This document shows, one piece after another, positions 16,910 to 26,999 of a DNA stretch of 64,000 nt (position 1 is its first letter; every line of letters starts with the position of its first letter). The stretch covers positions 1 to 64,000 of the forward strand of contig NZ_QVTE01000031.1 in assembly GCF_003429095.1 (NCBI RefSeq). The letters run 5' to 3'. Made by a program: the position numbers and the translations under genes. The notes under the pieces are model-generated. The model did no database searches, had not been told where the DNA came from, and worked only from the letters and a program-made list of their open reading frames with translations. This DNA is from Peribacillus saganii (GTDB lineage Bacteria; Bacillota; Bacilli; Bacillales; DSM-1321).

Positions 16910-19324
16910 ATGAGTTTCGATCATAAAAGAATCGAAAAGAAGTGGCAGCAATATTGGGAAAGCCACAAAACATTTAAAACAAATGATGAGAGCGGCAGGC
17001 GGAAGTTTTACGCGCTTGACATGTTCCCTTATCCATCCGGTGCCGGACTTCACGTTGGCCATCCGGAGGGTTACACAGCAACTGATATTCTATCCCGCCT
17101 AAAGCGGATGCAGGGATATAAAGTATTGCACCCAATCGGCTGGGATGCTTTCGGTTTGCCTGCCGAACAATATGCACTTGATACAGGGAATGACCCTGCT
17201 GAATTCACCGCGAAAAATATCGATACATTCCGCCGCCAAATCAAGTCTTTAGGCTTCTCTTACGATTGGGACAGGGAAATTAATACTACAGATCCAAGCT
17301 ATTATAAATGGACACAGTGGATATTCCTAAAGCTTTATGAACACGGCTTGGCTTACATTGATGAAGTGGCAGTAAACTGGTGCCCCGCATTAGGTACGGT
17401 ACTGGCCAACGAAGAAGTCATCGATGGCAAAAGTGAGCGCGGCGGCCATCCGGTTGAGCGCAGGCTAATGAAGCAATGGATGCTTAAAATTACGGCTTAC
17501 GCAGACCGGTTATTGGATGATCTTGAGGAAGTGGATTGGCCTGAAAGCATTAAGGAGATGCAGCGCAACTGGATTGGACGTTCTGAAGGTGCCCAGGTTA
17601 CGTTTGCTATAGATGGCCAGGATGAAAGCTTTACCGTATTTACGACCCGTCCCGATACATTATTCGGGGCAACCTATGCAGTATTATCCCCTGAACATCC
17701 TTTTATTGAAAAAATCACTTCATCTGAGCAAAAAGCTGCAGTTGATGCGTATATTGAAACTGTTAAAAATAAAAGCGATCTTGAAAGAACAGATTTAGCC
17801 AAGGATAAAACAGGTGCCTTTACTGGTGCTTACGCAATCAATCCTGTAAATGGCGAAAAAATGCCAATCTGGATTGCTGATTATGTTTTAATGAGCTATG
17901 GTACTGGAGCCATTATGGCTGTTCCGGCACATGATGAGCGTGACTACGAGTTTGCGAGGAAATTTGATTTGCCTATTAAGGAAGTCGTTGCAGGCGGCGA
18001 TGTCGAGAAGGAAGCTTATACAGGTGATGGAGAGCACATTAACTCCGGATTTCTGGATGGATTGAAAAAAGAAGAGGCAATTAAGAAAAGCATTGAGTGG
18101 CTTGTTGAAAACGGCATTGGCGAAAAGAAAATTACTTACCGCCTGCGTGACTGGCTGTTCAGCCGCCAGCGATATTGGGGTGAACCGATCCCTGTTATCC
18201 ATTGGGAGGATGGCTCCATTGAACCTGTCAGTGAGGATCAGCTTCCATTGATGCTGCCGAAGACCAAGGAAATCAAACCTTCTGGAACTGGCGAATCACC
18301 GCTGGCAATTATTGAGGACTGGGTCAATGTAACGGATGAAAATGGCCGAAAAGGGCGCCGTGAAACGAATACTATGCCTCAATGGGCCGGCAGCTGCTGG
18401 TACTTCCTGCGCTATATTGATCCAACGAACGAAGAAGCGCTTGCCGATGCTGAAAAATTAAAAGAATGGCTGCCGGTTGATATTTATATCGGCGGTGCAG
18501 AGCATGCTGTACTGCATTTACTATATGCCCGTTTCTGGCATAAATTTTTATATGATATCGGAGTGGTTCCAACGAAGGAGCCGTTCCAAAAGCTGTTTAA
18601 CCAAGGTATGATCCTTGGTGAAAACAACGAAAAGATGAGTAAGTCAAAGGGAAATGTTGTTAATCCGGATGAGATTGTGAAATCTCACGGTGCCGACACC
18701 CTGCGTTTATATGAAATGTTCATGGGGCCTTTGGAAGGTTCGATAGCATGGTCAACCAATGGCCTTGATGGATCACGTCGCTTCCTTGACAGGGTATGGC
18801 GTTTGCTGGTTGATGATAATGGCTCAATCACTGCCAAGATCAGCGATACAGATGATACGGGCAAGCTGGAAAAGGTATATCATCAAACGGTGAAAAAAGT
18901 AACCGAGGACTATGAAGGAATCCGCTTTAACACAGCCATTTCCCAACTGATGGTATTCATTAATGAGGCATATAAAGCAGAAACTCTTCCAAAAGCGTAC
19001 GTAGAAGGATTTACAAAGCTACTGTCACCTATTTGCCCTCATATTGCTGAAGAGCTTTGGGAGCTGCTTGGCCACAAAGAAAGCATCGCTTATGAAACAT
19101 GGCCTGCATTTGATGAAGCAAAAATTGTTGATAACGAAGTTGAAATTGTTGTTCAGGTCAATGGAAAAGCGAAAACTAAACTGATGGTACCAACAGATAC
19201 ACCAAAGGAAAAGTTAGAGGAAATTGCGATGGGCGATAATGTTATTAAAGAACAGATCGACGGTAAAACCGTGCGCAAGGTAATTGCTGTCCCTGGCAAG
19301 CTTGTAAATATCGTAGCCAACTAA
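16910..19324 (+). CDS. leuS: Leucyl-tRNA synthetase
   Basis: An 804-residue class I aminoacyl-tRNA synthetase, the exact size usual for Bacillus. It charges tRNA-Leu with leucine using ATP. The HIGH-type motif is HVGH in [16 protein letters not shown] (about residue 46), the CP1 editing domain follows with [12 protein letters not shown], and the KMSKS motif is in EKMSKSKGN (about 576). The C-terminal anticodon-binding and tail domain ends with [11 protein letters not shown]. Preceded by TTAGGAGGAAAAAAA and by the T-box leader. Confidence 0.97.
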   Translation: MSFDHKRIEKKWQQYWESHKTFKTNDESGRRKFYALDMFPYPSGAGLHVGHPEGYTATDILSRLKRMQGYKVLHPIGWDAFGLPAEQYALDTGNDPAEFTAKNIDTFRRQIKSLGFSYDWDREINTTDPSYYKWTQWIFLKLYEHGLAYIDEVAVNWCPALGTVLANEEVIDGKSERGGHPVERRLMKQWMLKITAYADRLLDDLEEVDWPESIKEMQRNWIGRSEGAQVTFAIDGQDESFTVFTTRPDTLFGATYAVLSPEHPFIEKITSSEQKAAVDAYIETVKNKSDLERTDLAKDKTGAFTGAYAINPVNGEKMPIWIADYVLMSYGTGAIMAVPAHDERDYEFARKFDLPIKEVVAGGDVEKEAYTGDGEHINSGFLDGLKKEEAIKKSIEWLVENGIGEKKITYRLRDWLFSRQRYWGEPIPVIHWEDGSIEPVSEDQLPLMLPKTKEIKPSGTGESPLAIIEDWVNVTDENGRKGRRETNTMPQWAGSCWYFLRYIDPTNEEALADAEKLKEWLPVDIYIGGAEHAVLHLLYARFWHKFLYDIGVVPTKEPFQKLFNQGMILGENNEKMSKSKGNVVNPDEIVKSHGADTLRLYEMFMGPLEGSIAWSTNGLDGSRRFLDRVWRLLVDDNGSITAKISDTDDTGKLEKVYHQTVKKVTEDYEGIRFNTAISQLMVFINEAYKAETLPKAYVEGFTKLLSPICPHIAEELWELLGHKESIAYETWPAFDEAKIVDNEVEIVVQVNGKAKTKLMVPTDTPKEKLEEIAMGDNVIKEQIDGKTVRKVIAVPGKLVNIVAN

Positions 19325-19340
19325 ATCAGCATCAATTTAT

Positions 19341-19375
19341 GAGAAAAGCTCTTATACAGGGGCTTTTCTCTGTTT
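19341..19375 (+). terminator. leuS terminator
   Basis: GAGAAAAGCTC pairs with GGGCTTTTCTC; the tail is short in T residues (TGTTT). Confidence 0.75.
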
Positions 19376-19452
19376 AGAGAATCTTTATGCTGGTAAAGTT
19401 ATATATATTGTTTGATATAATGTGATACATAATAATCGATGAGGTGAAAAAT

Positions 19453-19764
19453 ATGGAAGAAATAAAACAAATTTCAACTGAAGAACTTGAAAAAAAACTT
19501 GATGCCGGCGAGAAATTGAATCTTGTAGACGTGCGTGAGGATGAAGAAGTGGAACAAGGGATGATTGAAGGGGCAGAACACATTCGAATGGGTGATATCC
19601 CTGCCAATCTGGACCGGTTAGATAAAAATAAAGAATACATAGTTATTTGCCGTTCGGGCGGCAGAAGTACGAATGTTTGCCATTATTTACAGGACCAGGG
19701 CTATAAAGTAGTGAATATGACCGGAGGCATGCTGAATTGGCATGGAGAAGTAATCGTAAAATAG
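19453..19764 (+). CDS. ytwF: Rhodanese-like domain protein YtwF
   Basis: A 103-residue single rhodanese domain. The active-site loop CRSGGRS follows YIVI, with the catalytic Cys; LVDVREDEEVEQG marks the N-terminal half. It likely transfers sulfane sulfur in the cytosol. I use ATG 19453, eight bases after GAGGTG; the GTG at 19444 lies within that ribosome site. Gene position after leuS matches B. subtilis ytwF. Confidence 0.88.
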   Translation: MEEIKQISTEELEKKLDAGEKLNLVDVREDEEVEQGMIEGAEHIRMGDIPANLDRLDKNKEYIVICRSGGRSTNVCHYLQDQGYKVVNMTGGMLNWHGEVIVK

Positions 19765-19820
19765 GCGGTTAAAAAAATCAAAAACGGTCAATGCTGGAAT
19801 TAAAAAGGCAGGGAGAGACC

Positions 19821-20003
19821 GTGGTTCAGGTTAAACTGTTTGATTGCGAACATGAAAAAGATTTGGAATCAGAGATTAATTCGTTTTTGTGGACAATTGA
19901 TGAAGATAATTTTGTAGATATTAAATTCAATGTCGCAACTATGAATGAAGGGCAGGATGGACAAATCTATTGCTTTAGTGCGATGGTTATCTATAATAAA
20001 TGA
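19821..20003 (+). CDS. cse60: Sporulation protein Cse60
   Basis: The start chosen is GTG 19821, with AGGGAG five bases upstream; it yields exactly 60 residues, the size that gave Cse60 its name, whereas the frame extends to 19791. Sequence VQVKLFDCEHEKDLESEIN fits the family. In B. subtilis cse60 is transcribed in the mother cell by sigma-E; the function of the acidic product is unknown. The gene lies 56 bases after ytwF and ends with a strong terminator. Confidence 0.85.
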   Translation: MVQVKLFDCEHEKDLESEINSFLWTIDEDNFVDIKFNVATMNEGQDGQIYCFSAMVIYNK

Positions 20004-20043
20004 GAAAAGCAGTGTCTCGGGTTATCCGGGTCACTGCTTTTCT
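20003..20043. terminator. Terminator between cse60 and ytfP
   Basis: AGAAAAGCAGTG paired with CACTGCTTTTCT; AT-rich flanks on either strand, so it may serve both convergent genes. Confidence 0.85.
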
Positions 20044-20051
20044 TATGGCAA

Positions 20052-21335
20052 TTATGATTGATTTACATTCAATCCCCGGCTGTATATAGCAGCATTTTTT
20101 CCTGCGAGCCTGCCAGTCACTAGCGCGGAAGTAATGTTATAGCCGCCAGTGTAGCCGTGGATATCAAGGATTTCACCGCAAAAATAAAGCCCGTTGATTA
20201 ATTTTGATGCCATTTCTTTTGGATGGATTTCCTTTACGGACACCCCGCCTCCAGTTACAAATGCTTTCTCTATCGGCAATGTCCCATTTACTGTGAAGGT
20301 GAACTCCTTACAAAGCTCCGAGAATAGGCGGATTTTTTCATTTGATATGACAGACCCTTGCTCTTGAAGGTCAATTCCGCTTCGCTCCAGGAGAAAATGC
20401 AAATAGCGTTCCGGCAGGATTCCCTTTAAGGTGTTTTTGATTGCCTTTTTAGGCTCTGATTTGATTTCCTGCATCATCATTTGAAAAAGTTCCTCTTTAT
20501 TTTTATCGGGAACAGCGTCAATTTTCATTGTAACCCTGTCCAAATTCCACTTTTTCATAGCTTTTACGACAAACTGGCTGCATCGGAGGACTGCTGGGCC
20601 TGAAATGCCAAAGTGAGTGAAAAGCATGTCCATTTGGTGGGTGATCAACGGCTTGCCTTTAGGGTTAAGCACGCTTAGAGCAACATCTCTTAACGCCAGG
20701 CCCTGCAGCGTTTTCTGCTTTATAAAGGCTTCATCCGAAGTAACAGGAACTTCCGTTGGAAATAGGTCGGTTATCGTATGGCCTGCCTTCCTGGCCCAGG
20801 CATAGCCATCACCCGTCGATCCAGTATGGGGAACCGATTTTCCGCCAACCGCGATAATCACAGCGTCCGTTTCAAAATATTGGCCGTCCCTCATGCGGAC
20901 ACCTGCGGTTCTGCCATCTTTATAATCCACATCAGCTGCCGGTGAATTCGTAAAAATCTTTACCTTCAACTGTGAAAGCCGATCAATCAACGCATCCACC
21001 ACGCTTTGTGCCTTATTGCTAACAGGAAACATTCTGCCGTGGTCTTCTTCCTTGAGCTCGATTCCAAGCTTCTCAAAAAAAGCGATGATATCCTCATTAT
21101 TAAATTCCGAAAAGGCACTGAACAGGAATCTTCCATTTCCAGGAATATGCTTAATTATTTCATCAATAGAAAGCCGGTTTGTTACATTGCAGCGCCCGCC
21201 GCCGGAAATGGCCAGCTTGCGCCCGAGCTTATCGCCTTTGTCTACCAACAGCACTTTTGCCCCTTGTTCCCCGGCCGCAATCGCTGCCATCAAGCCTGAA
21301 GGGCCGCCCCCAATTACAATTGCATCATATTTCAT
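20052..21335 (-). CDS. ytfP: NAD(P)/FAD-dependent oxidoreductase (HI0933 family), YtfP
   Basis: A 427-residue flavoprotein. The dinucleotide-binding motif [17 protein letters not shown] starts at residue 8, GRRCNVTN-like [10 protein letters not shown] follows near 46, and the C-terminal FAD loop includes [16 protein letters not shown]. This family (BaiN/HI0933) is widespread; the reaction is not established. No membrane segment. It is convergent with cse60 and divergent from ytgP. Confidence 0.87.
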   Translation of the reverse strand: MKYDAIVIGGGPSGLMAAIAAGEQGAKVLLVDKGDKLGRKLAISGGGRCNVTNRLSIDEIIKHIPGNGRFLFSAFSEFNNEDIIAFFEKLGIELKEEDHGRMFPVSNKAQSVVDALIDRLSQLKVKIFTNSPAADVDYKDGRTAGVRMRDGQYFETDAVIIAVGGKSVPHTGSTGDGYAWARKAGHTITDLFPTEVPVTSDEAFIKQKTLQGLALRDVALSVLNPKGKPLITHQMDMLFTHFGISGPAVLRCSQFVVKAMKKWNLDRVTMKIDAVPDKNKEELFQMMMQEIKSEPKKAIKNTLKGILPERYLHFLLERSGIDLQEQGSVISNEKIRLFSELCKEFTFTVNGTLPIEKAFVTGGGVSVKEIHPKEMASKLINGLYFCGEILDIHGYTGGYNITSALVTGRLAGKNAAIYSRGLNVNQS

Positions 21336-21559
21336 AAAATCACCATCTTTAAGCTAGTCTAGTTAAGTGTCTCCATTATATAGCATTCTGGAACGAATGA
21401 AAAAAATGCATGCCGGCAGTGCCTAATTAAAATTGTAAATTTTGAGTAAAAGGAGTAAACTTACAGTTGTGCTTTTAGAAGGCGAGTGGCGATTTAACGG
21501 GCTAAATCCGGGCCAAGGCATACATCTGAACATAATTGAAAAATCTGGGATGGGATATT

Positions 21560-23176
21560 ATGTCGTCTAAATTGTTACGCGGCACTTTTATTTTGACAGT
21601 GGGAATGATGCTGTCAAAAGTGCTGGGATTAATATATGTTATTCCGTTTGACGCTATTGTCGGTGAAAAGGGTGGCGCACTTTATACATATGCGTACATT
21701 CCCTATACCATTTTTATTAGCCTTGCTACTGGAGGCCTGCCGCTGGCTGTTTCCAAATTTGTATCAAAATATAATGCATTAGAGGAATATGCCGTTGGCC
21801 AACGGCTGTTTAAATCAGGTTTGAAGGTCATGATGGTGTCAGGATTCCTTGCTTTTATCCTGATGTATGCAGCAGCTCCTTCCATAGCATCCGGGATGAT
21901 CAATGATCAAGCGGGAGCATTTACGGTTGAAGAGGTTACTACCGTCATGCGGGCTGTAAGCTTTGCTCTTATTCTTGTTCCGGTTATGAGTTTGATTAGG
22001 GGCTACTTCCAGGGCCATCAATCGATGGGACCGACTGCAGTTTCGCAGGTTATCGAGCAAATTGTCCGCATTATCGTATTGCTGGGCGGGGCCTTTGTTG
22101 TCTTGGAAATTCTTGATGGCAGCATTGTGACAGCAATTAGTGTTGCTACATTTGCGGCATTTGCCGGAGCAATTGGAGGCCTTGCTATCCTGTTGGTGTA
22201 TTGGAAAAGACGAAAGCCCTATTTGGATGATCTGATAAAAAAAGATAAGGGAACAGTTAATGTTTCCTTAACAGAGATATATAAAGAAATACTATTATAT
22301 TCAATACCATTTATCTTTGTCGGAATCGCAATGCCGCTTTTCCAGCTTGTTGATTCTTTTACTTTTAATCGGGCAATGGCTTCGATTGGCCAGGCGGAGA
22401 TTTCTGATAGAGCGTATGGTATTCTGAACTTATATGCCCAAAAGCTGGTCGTTATTCCGCTGACTCTGTCAACAGCATTTGCTATGGGACTTGTACCGAC
22501 TGTAACAAAGGCTTTTGTGGAACAGAAAATGGATACCTTTAGTGTGCAATTGAATCAGGCTTTTCAGATTCTCCTTTTCCTGACTATTCCGGTTGTTGCG
22601 GGAATGTCGCTGCTTTCTGCTCCAATGTATACTTCCTTCTACGGCTACAGTGAAATCGGGGCCAACGTCCTTGAAGCATACGCACCGGTTGCGGTCCTGT
22701 TTGCTTTATTCTCTGTAACAGCGGCAGTTTTACAGGGCATTAACCAGCAAAAGTTCACAGTCCTGAGCCTGCTTGTCGGATTATTGATTAAATTAAGTTT
22801 TAATATTCCGCTGATTAAAATGCTGCAAACAGAAGGTTCCGTATACGCAACGGCGTTAGGATATCTTGCAGCCTGCCTGATCAATATGTATGTGATCTAC
22901 TATTTCACTGGATACAGCTATTCAGTAGTTATTAGACGGACAATATTAATGGGCATTTTTGCAGCGGTTATGGCTGCTGTTGTGGCAGCTGCAGAAAAGC
23001 TATTAAGTCTTGGCCTTGATTTTCAGAGTCAGGGACAGGCCGCGCTTGTTATCGCCATCTGTGGTGCCATTGGGGCAATTGTCTATTTTGCCTTATCGTT
23101 TAAATCAAAGCTTGCCCACAGGCTGTTTGGCACCAGAATTGATAAAATTCAGAAGAAGCTAAAACTTAGAGCTTAA
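21560..23176 (+). CDS. murJ: Lipid II flippase MurJ / polysaccharide export protein YtgP
   Basis: A MATE/MVF-like multispan membrane protein of 538 residues with about 14 hydrophobic segments. ATG 21560 is used, with GGGATGGGA upstream. YtgP of B. subtilis moves undecaprenyl-linked lipid II across the membrane in parallel with Amj, and that family identity is the basis for murJ here. Charged residues inside membrane segments (KFVSKYNALEEYAVGQRLFK and RGYFQGHQ) are typical. A terminator follows at 23186. Confidence 0.88.
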   Translation: MSSKLLRGTFILTVGMMLSKVLGLIYVIPFDAIVGEKGGALYTYAYIPYTIFISLATGGLPLAVSKFVSKYNALEEYAVGQRLFKSGLKVMMVSGFLAFILMYAAAPSIASGMINDQAGAFTVEEVTTVMRAVSFALILVPVMSLIRGYFQGHQSMGPTAVSQVIEQIVRIIVLLGGAFVVLEILDGSIVTAISVATFAAFAGAIGGLAILLVYWKRRKPYLDDLIKKDKGTVNVSLTEIYKEILLYSIPFIFVGIAMPLFQLVDSFTFNRAMASIGQAEISDRAYGILNLYAQKLVVIPLTLSTAFAMGLVPTVTKAFVEQKMDTFSVQLNQAFQILLFLTIPVVAGMSLLSAPMYTSFYGYSEIGANVLEAYAPVAVLFALFSVTAAVLQGINQQKFTVLSLLVGLLIKLSFNIPLIKMLQTEGSVYATALGYLAACLINMYVIYYFTGYSYSVVIRRTILMGIFAAVMAAVVAAAEKLLSLGLDFQSQGQAALVIAICGAIGAIVYFALSFKSKLAHRLFGTRIDKIQKKLKLRA

Positions 23177-23185
23177 TTTTCTATG

Positions 23186-23214
23186 AAAGGCCATCCGTAA
23201 AGGTGGCCTTTTTT
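23186..23214 (+). terminator. ytgP terminator
   Basis: AAAGGCCA paired with TGGCCTTT around TCCGTAAAGG, followed by T residues. Confidence 0.8.
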
Positions 23215-23232
23215 AAAAAAATTTTACAAGTA

Positions 23233-23440
23233 TGGATGTCTAGATCCATCGCCCAGCGACTTTTTTTACGGAGTAAAAATAAAGCAACTTTTTTTACGGA
23301 GTAAAATAAAGCCCCGACGCACACGACGCGCTAGTGCCGGCGTCAACGTTTGGCGCAGGACGGAGGTTGAAATGGCCCTAGATTTCGACCCTGCCCGAAC
23401 TTAGTCGACGTTCCTTTTACCAGGGCGTTGTGCTTTTCTT
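23233..23440 (-). repeat. Intergenic repeat family 1, reverse-oriented decayed copy
   Basis: It opens with ATGTCTAGATCCATCGCCCAG (right end reversed; 20-base core) and closes with CCAGGGCGTTGTGCTTTTCTT (left end reversed, diverged). The segment ACTTTTTTTACGGAGTAAAA occurs twice in tandem, an internal duplication. It fills the 300-base ytgP-ytzG spacer. Confidence 0.65.
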
Positions 23441-23476
23441 ATAATCGGAAATAATAGCTATAAGGGGGAATAAATA

Positions 23477-24205
23477 ATGCGAATCGATAAATTGCTTGCC
23501 AACGTTGGCTACGGAACGAGGAAAGAAGTGAAAAAGCTTTTAAAAACTGGTGCAGTGCACGTTAATGAAAAGGTTGTAAAAGACGCGAAGGAGCATGTAG
23601 ACCCTGAAAGTGACCTGGTGACAGTGCATGGCGAACAGGTTGAATATCGGGAGTTCATTTACTTAATGATGAATAAACCTCCAGGTGTGCTTTCGGCAAC
23701 AGAGGATAACTTTCAGGAAACAGTTATTGATATACTGGAGCCGGAGGATGCTGTATTTGAACCTTTCCCTGTAGGGCGGCTTGATAAGGATACAGAAGGA
23801 TTATTGCTGATCACGAACGATGGACAATTGGCGCATCAGCTGCTTTCGCCGAAAAAGCATGTACCGAAGACATACTTTGCTGTGATAGAAGGTGAAGTAA
23901 CCGAACCCGACATTTCTGCTTTCAGGCAGGGGGTTACCCTTGATGACGGTTACCACACAAAGCCGGGTGAACTTGTTATTATTAAATCCGGGATCCGGTC
24001 GGATATTGAGCTTACAATAATGGAAGGAAAATTCCATCAGGTTAAACGGATGTTTGAGGCAGTAGGAAAAAGAGTGGTCTATTTAAAGCGGATCTCGATG
24101 GGCAGCCTTGAACTTGATCCTGAATTGGAACTTGGTCAATACCGGGAATTAACGGAGGATGAACTCGAATTGCTGAAGGGCGGTACCAACGCTGGCAATT
24201 CTTAG
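23477..24205 (+). CDS. ytzG: 16S rRNA pseudouridine synthase, RsuA family (YtzG)
   Basis: A 242-residue RNA-modifying enzyme: an N-terminal S4 RNA-binding domain (MRIDKLLANVGYGTRKEVKK) and an RsuA/RluB-type catalytic domain with the nucleophilic Asp in PVGRLDKDTEGLLL (about residue 100). It isomerises a uridine in rRNA, by family probably U516 of 16S rRNA. A GGGGGAATAAATA site precedes ATG. It follows ytgP as in B. subtilis. Confidence 0.87.
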   Translation: MRIDKLLANVGYGTRKEVKKLLKTGAVHVNEKVVKDAKEHVDPESDLVTVHGEQVEYREFIYLMMNKPPGVLSATEDNFQETVIDILEPEDAVFEPFPVGRLDKDTEGLLLITNDGQLAHQLLSPKKHVPKTYFAVIEGEVTEPDISAFRQGVTLDDGYHTKPGELVIIKSGIRSDIELTIMEGKFHQVKRMFEAVGKRVVYLKRISMGSLELDPELELGQYRELTEDELELLKGGTNAGNS

Positions 24206-24269
24206 AAGGAGATCGAATCTGCATTTCCTGGAAAGGTTATTCTATACCCGTAAAATTATAAAAGAGTTA

Positions 24270-24305
24270 AAAAAATGCCAGGCAACTGCCTGGCATTACA
24301 TTTTT
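24270..24305. terminator. Bidirectional terminator between ytzG and ytzE
   Basis: AATGCCAGGC paired with GCCTGGCATT, a three- or four-base loop, and T-rich tails on both strands. Confidence 0.88.
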
Positions 24306-24319
24306 AGGTAGATTTTAGA

Positions 24320-24541
24320 TTAAGATGTTATTTTAACTTTCTTATTGGTTGTCGTCCAAAGCCCGCGGCCGGGACTCTTCACTAAATCGTTGTAAGCTAA
24401 CACATTTAAATCGCGCTGAATGGTACGAGAAGTGATGCCAAATTCCTCCACAAGTTCTTGTGTCGTCACCGGACCGTTATTGCTGATAAACATATAAACG
24501 GATTTGATGCGGGTAAGCATGCGATTTGTTGAAGGTTTCAA
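24320..24541 (-). CDS. ytzE: DeoR-type HTH regulator YtzE
   Basis: A 73-residue protein that is just a DeoR-like winged helix-turn-helix: IKSVYMFISNNGPVTTQEL, then FGITSRTIQRDLNVLAYNDL as the recognition part. It lacks the sugar-binding domain of full-length DeoR/GlpR proteins, as does its B. subtilis namesake of equal length. Target genes are unknown. The 323-base AT-rich spacer upstream (24542-24864) holds nothing I can identify. Confidence 0.85.
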   Translation of the reverse strand: MKPSTNRMLTRIKSVYMFISNNGPVTTQELVEEFGITSRTIQRDLNVLAYNDLVKSPGRGLWTTTNKKVKITS

Positions 24542-24864
24542 AAAATCACTCCTTATTCATTAATTCAACTGTTTGTCTAAAAAAACAGTGAAACAACTGA
24601 TTAAAGCCGAGTTTTGTCTCTTCCAAACCTATGTAATTCTTTACCACCCTGCAGCTTCTCTAAAACCATTGAACATTTCGTATGTTAGTACTTCTCTATT
24701 GTACCCTGATAAAGCATTATATTCTATAAAAATGAACTTAATTTACAAAATATTAACTTTTTTAAATTATTTTATATATTGGTAAAATTTACAATATAAA
24801 ACCCTATATCTTTTCTATATAATATTCTTGATTTACATGTTATGCATTTCAAGGAGGATTTAAT

Positions 24865-26151
24865 TTGTTACATACGGAGAAACTGAAGAATCAGCTGGTC
24901 TATGAAAAAGAGAACATATACTTTGCCATTACATTATTGTTTAGCATTTTGACCTATATTGCTTTCGTTTTTTCCATTATTGGAATAGCGATTATAACGG
25001 GTATGATCATTTTCGCTTATTTTCTTCATGCACTTTCGATGGCTTCCATCAGAAGAAATGGGGTCCGCATCAGCGAACATCAATTCCCCGAAATTTATCA
25101 AAAAGCTGTAGACATCGCCGGGAAAATGGAATTGAAGCAAATGCCATCGATATATGTTATGGAATCAGCCGGCTTTTTAAACGCATTTGCCACTCGTTTT
25201 TTTGGGAAAAATATGGTTGTAATGTATTCCGAAATTTTCGACCTGATTTCTGAGGATAAAGATGATCAGTTATTGTTTGTACTCGCCCATGAGTTTGCCC
25301 ATCTAAAGAGGCGCCATGTTCTTGTGCATTTTTTATTGCTGCCTGCCATGTTCGTGCCATTTCTTGGCGAAGCCTATATGAGAGCATGTGAATACACCTG
25401 TGACCGCTATGCGGCCTTTTATGTGAACAATATGATGGCATCCCAGGAAGCTTTAACAATGCTGGCAATCGGAAAAAAACTGGCGCATAAAGTAAATAAG
25501 GAAGCTTATATTGAGCAATTGTGCGAGGAAAAAGGCTTTTTTGCGGTCCTAAGTGAAATGATGTCCACCCATCCAGATTTGCCTAAGCGGCTGAATGCCC
25601 TTAACCACTGGAACGAGCCGGAAACCTACCCGCTTGTGAAGGATAAAAGATGGATAGCCATTGCAGGAATTACATCTGGATTAGTTCTATTTTTACTCTT
25701 TGCCGGTGGAATTGGGTACGGTATTTATAAGTTTGGAGATCAAACCTTTAGTGAAGAGGATTATACAGTTGAAAATGTTTCTCCGTTAATGACAGCAATA
25801 GAATCAGACGAGGGAATCGACGAAATTCAAAAGCTTGCTGATGCAGAGAAAGATATCAATGCAGCGGATGGCAACGGTGCAACTGCTCTTCACTATGCTG
25901 TTTACTACGATAACCTTCAGGCAGCAGAGCTTCTCCTTAACAAGGGTGCAAATGTAAATGCGAAGGACAGTTTTTCCACTACACCGCTAATGGACGCCGT
26001 ATATATGCCAAGCCTGGAAATGGCTGAATTGTTGATCAAGAATGGGGCAGATCCTGCGATAAAGGACGAAAGCGGCTTTACAGCATATGATTATGCCAAA
26101 GAAGAAGATTATAAAGATATTATGAGTCTGTTGGAACCTTATAATGAATAA
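24865..26151 (+). CDS. M48 family membrane metallopeptidase fused to ankyrin repeats
   Basis: A 428-residue protein. Two membrane segments (about 19-56) precede an M48/HtpX-like catalytic domain with the zinc motif HEFAH (142-146) and a third ligand Glu176 in ACEYTCDRYAA. A third membrane segment lies at about 264-290. The C-terminus has ankyrin-type repeats: DGNGATALHYAVYYDNLQAA, then DSFSTTPLMDAVYMPSLEMA and a third, partial unit. TTG start with AAGGAGGATTTAATT upstream. The ankyrin half probably selects protein partners or substrates; which side of the membrane each half faces is not established. Confidence 0.85.
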   Translation: MLHTEKLKNQLVYEKENIYFAITLLFSILTYIAFVFSIIGIAIITGMIIFAYFLHALSMASIRRNGVRISEHQFPEIYQKAVDIAGKMELKQMPSIYVMESAGFLNAFATRFFGKNMVVMYSEIFDLISEDKDDQLLFVLAHEFAHLKRRHVLVHFLLLPAMFVPFLGEAYMRACEYTCDRYAAFYVNNMMASQEALTMLAIGKKLAHKVNKEAYIEQLCEEKGFFAVLSEMMSTHPDLPKRLNALNHWNEPETYPLVKDKRWIAIAGITSGLVLFLLFAGGIGYGIYKFGDQTFSEEDYTVENVSPLMTAIESDEGIDEIQKLADAEKDINAADGNGATALHYAVYYDNLQAAELLLNKGANVNAKDSFSTTPLMDAVYMPSLEMAELLIKNGADPAIKDESGFTAYDYAKEEDYKDIMSLLEPYNE

Positions 26152-26153
26152 GC

Positions 26154-26189
26154 AAAAAAAAAGGCTGGATTTTTTCAGCCTTTTTTTTT
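26154..26189 (+). terminator. Terminator after the M48-ankyrin gene
   Basis: AAAAAAGGCTG paired with CAGCCTTTTTT around GATTTTTT, with a long T-run. Confidence 0.88.
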
Positions 26190-26291
26190 CGGGACTTACA
26201 GCTTCCGATTATATAAGGAATGATTAATGAAAATTAGCTGTATTTGAAACTTTTTCCAACTATAAGCGTACAATAAAATGGAGGGAAATTT

Positions 26292-26999
26292 ATGAATCTA
26301 CTAGACGTAAAAATTGATCAAGCTGGATATGAGAGCGGGAAACCAGTAATTAACGATATAAAGTTCGATCTTAATCCTGGGGAAATGGTAGGGGTGATTG
26401 GACCAAATGGAGCTGGGAAAAGTACCACTATTAAAACCATTCTCGGACTGATTGAAAACTGGAAGGGGAGAGTTGCTTTTTCGGAAAAATCCCGATATTC
26501 ATACATACCGGAACGGCCGATATTTTATGATGAACTAACCTTTAAAGAACATATCGATTTTATAGGGGCAGTGGAAGGTATAGAGGATAGCATTCTGGAG
26601 GCCAGAGCGGCTGAGTATTTGAAAACCTTCCAGATGGATGGCCATATCCATGAGATGATGACAACCTATTCAAAAGGCATGCAGCAAAAAGCGCTGCTTA
26701 TTTTGGCATTAATCACCAAGCCGGAGGTGTATATTATTGATGAACCTTTTATCGGCCTTGATCCTGATGCCATGAAAATATTGCTCTCTTTTCTCGAAAA
26801 AGAACAGCTGCGCGGGGCTGGAATACTGATGTCAACCCACGTACTTGATACAGCAGAACGCGTATGTGACAGATTTATTATGATTAAAAATGGACAATTA
26901 AAGGCCGATGGGACCCTTACCGAAATTAGAAAACAATGTTCCATGCCCAAGGCGACGCTTTATGAGTGTTACCACTCTATTGCAGGTGAGCAAAAATGA
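26292..26999 (+). CDS. ythP: ABC transporter ATP-binding protein YthP (EcsA-like)
   Basis: A 235-residue ATPase with Walker A GPNGAGKSTT (near 37), a signature TYSKGMQQKAL, Walker B VYIIDEPFIGLD and H-loop STHVLDTAE. It is of the EcsA/YthP type, an exporter or regulator of membrane protein processing. Its last four bases overlap ythQ, so the pair is coupled. Substrate unknown. Confidence 0.87.
   Translation: MNLLDVKIDQAGYESGKPVINDIKFDLNPGEMVGVIGPNGAGKSTTIKTILGLIENWKGRVAFSEKSRYSYIPERPIFYDELTFKEHIDFIGAVEGIEDSILEARAAEYLKTFQMDGHIHEMMTTYSKGMQQKALLILALITKPEVYIIDEPFIGLDPDAMKILLSFLEKEQLRGAGILMSTHVLDTAERVCDRFIMIKNGQLKADGTLTEIRKQCSMPKATLYECYHSIAGEQK

Noticed and set aside
24573-24785. 70-codon open frame upstream of the M48 gene
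   Set aside because: AT-rich spacer with no ribosome site; the composition looks non-coding.
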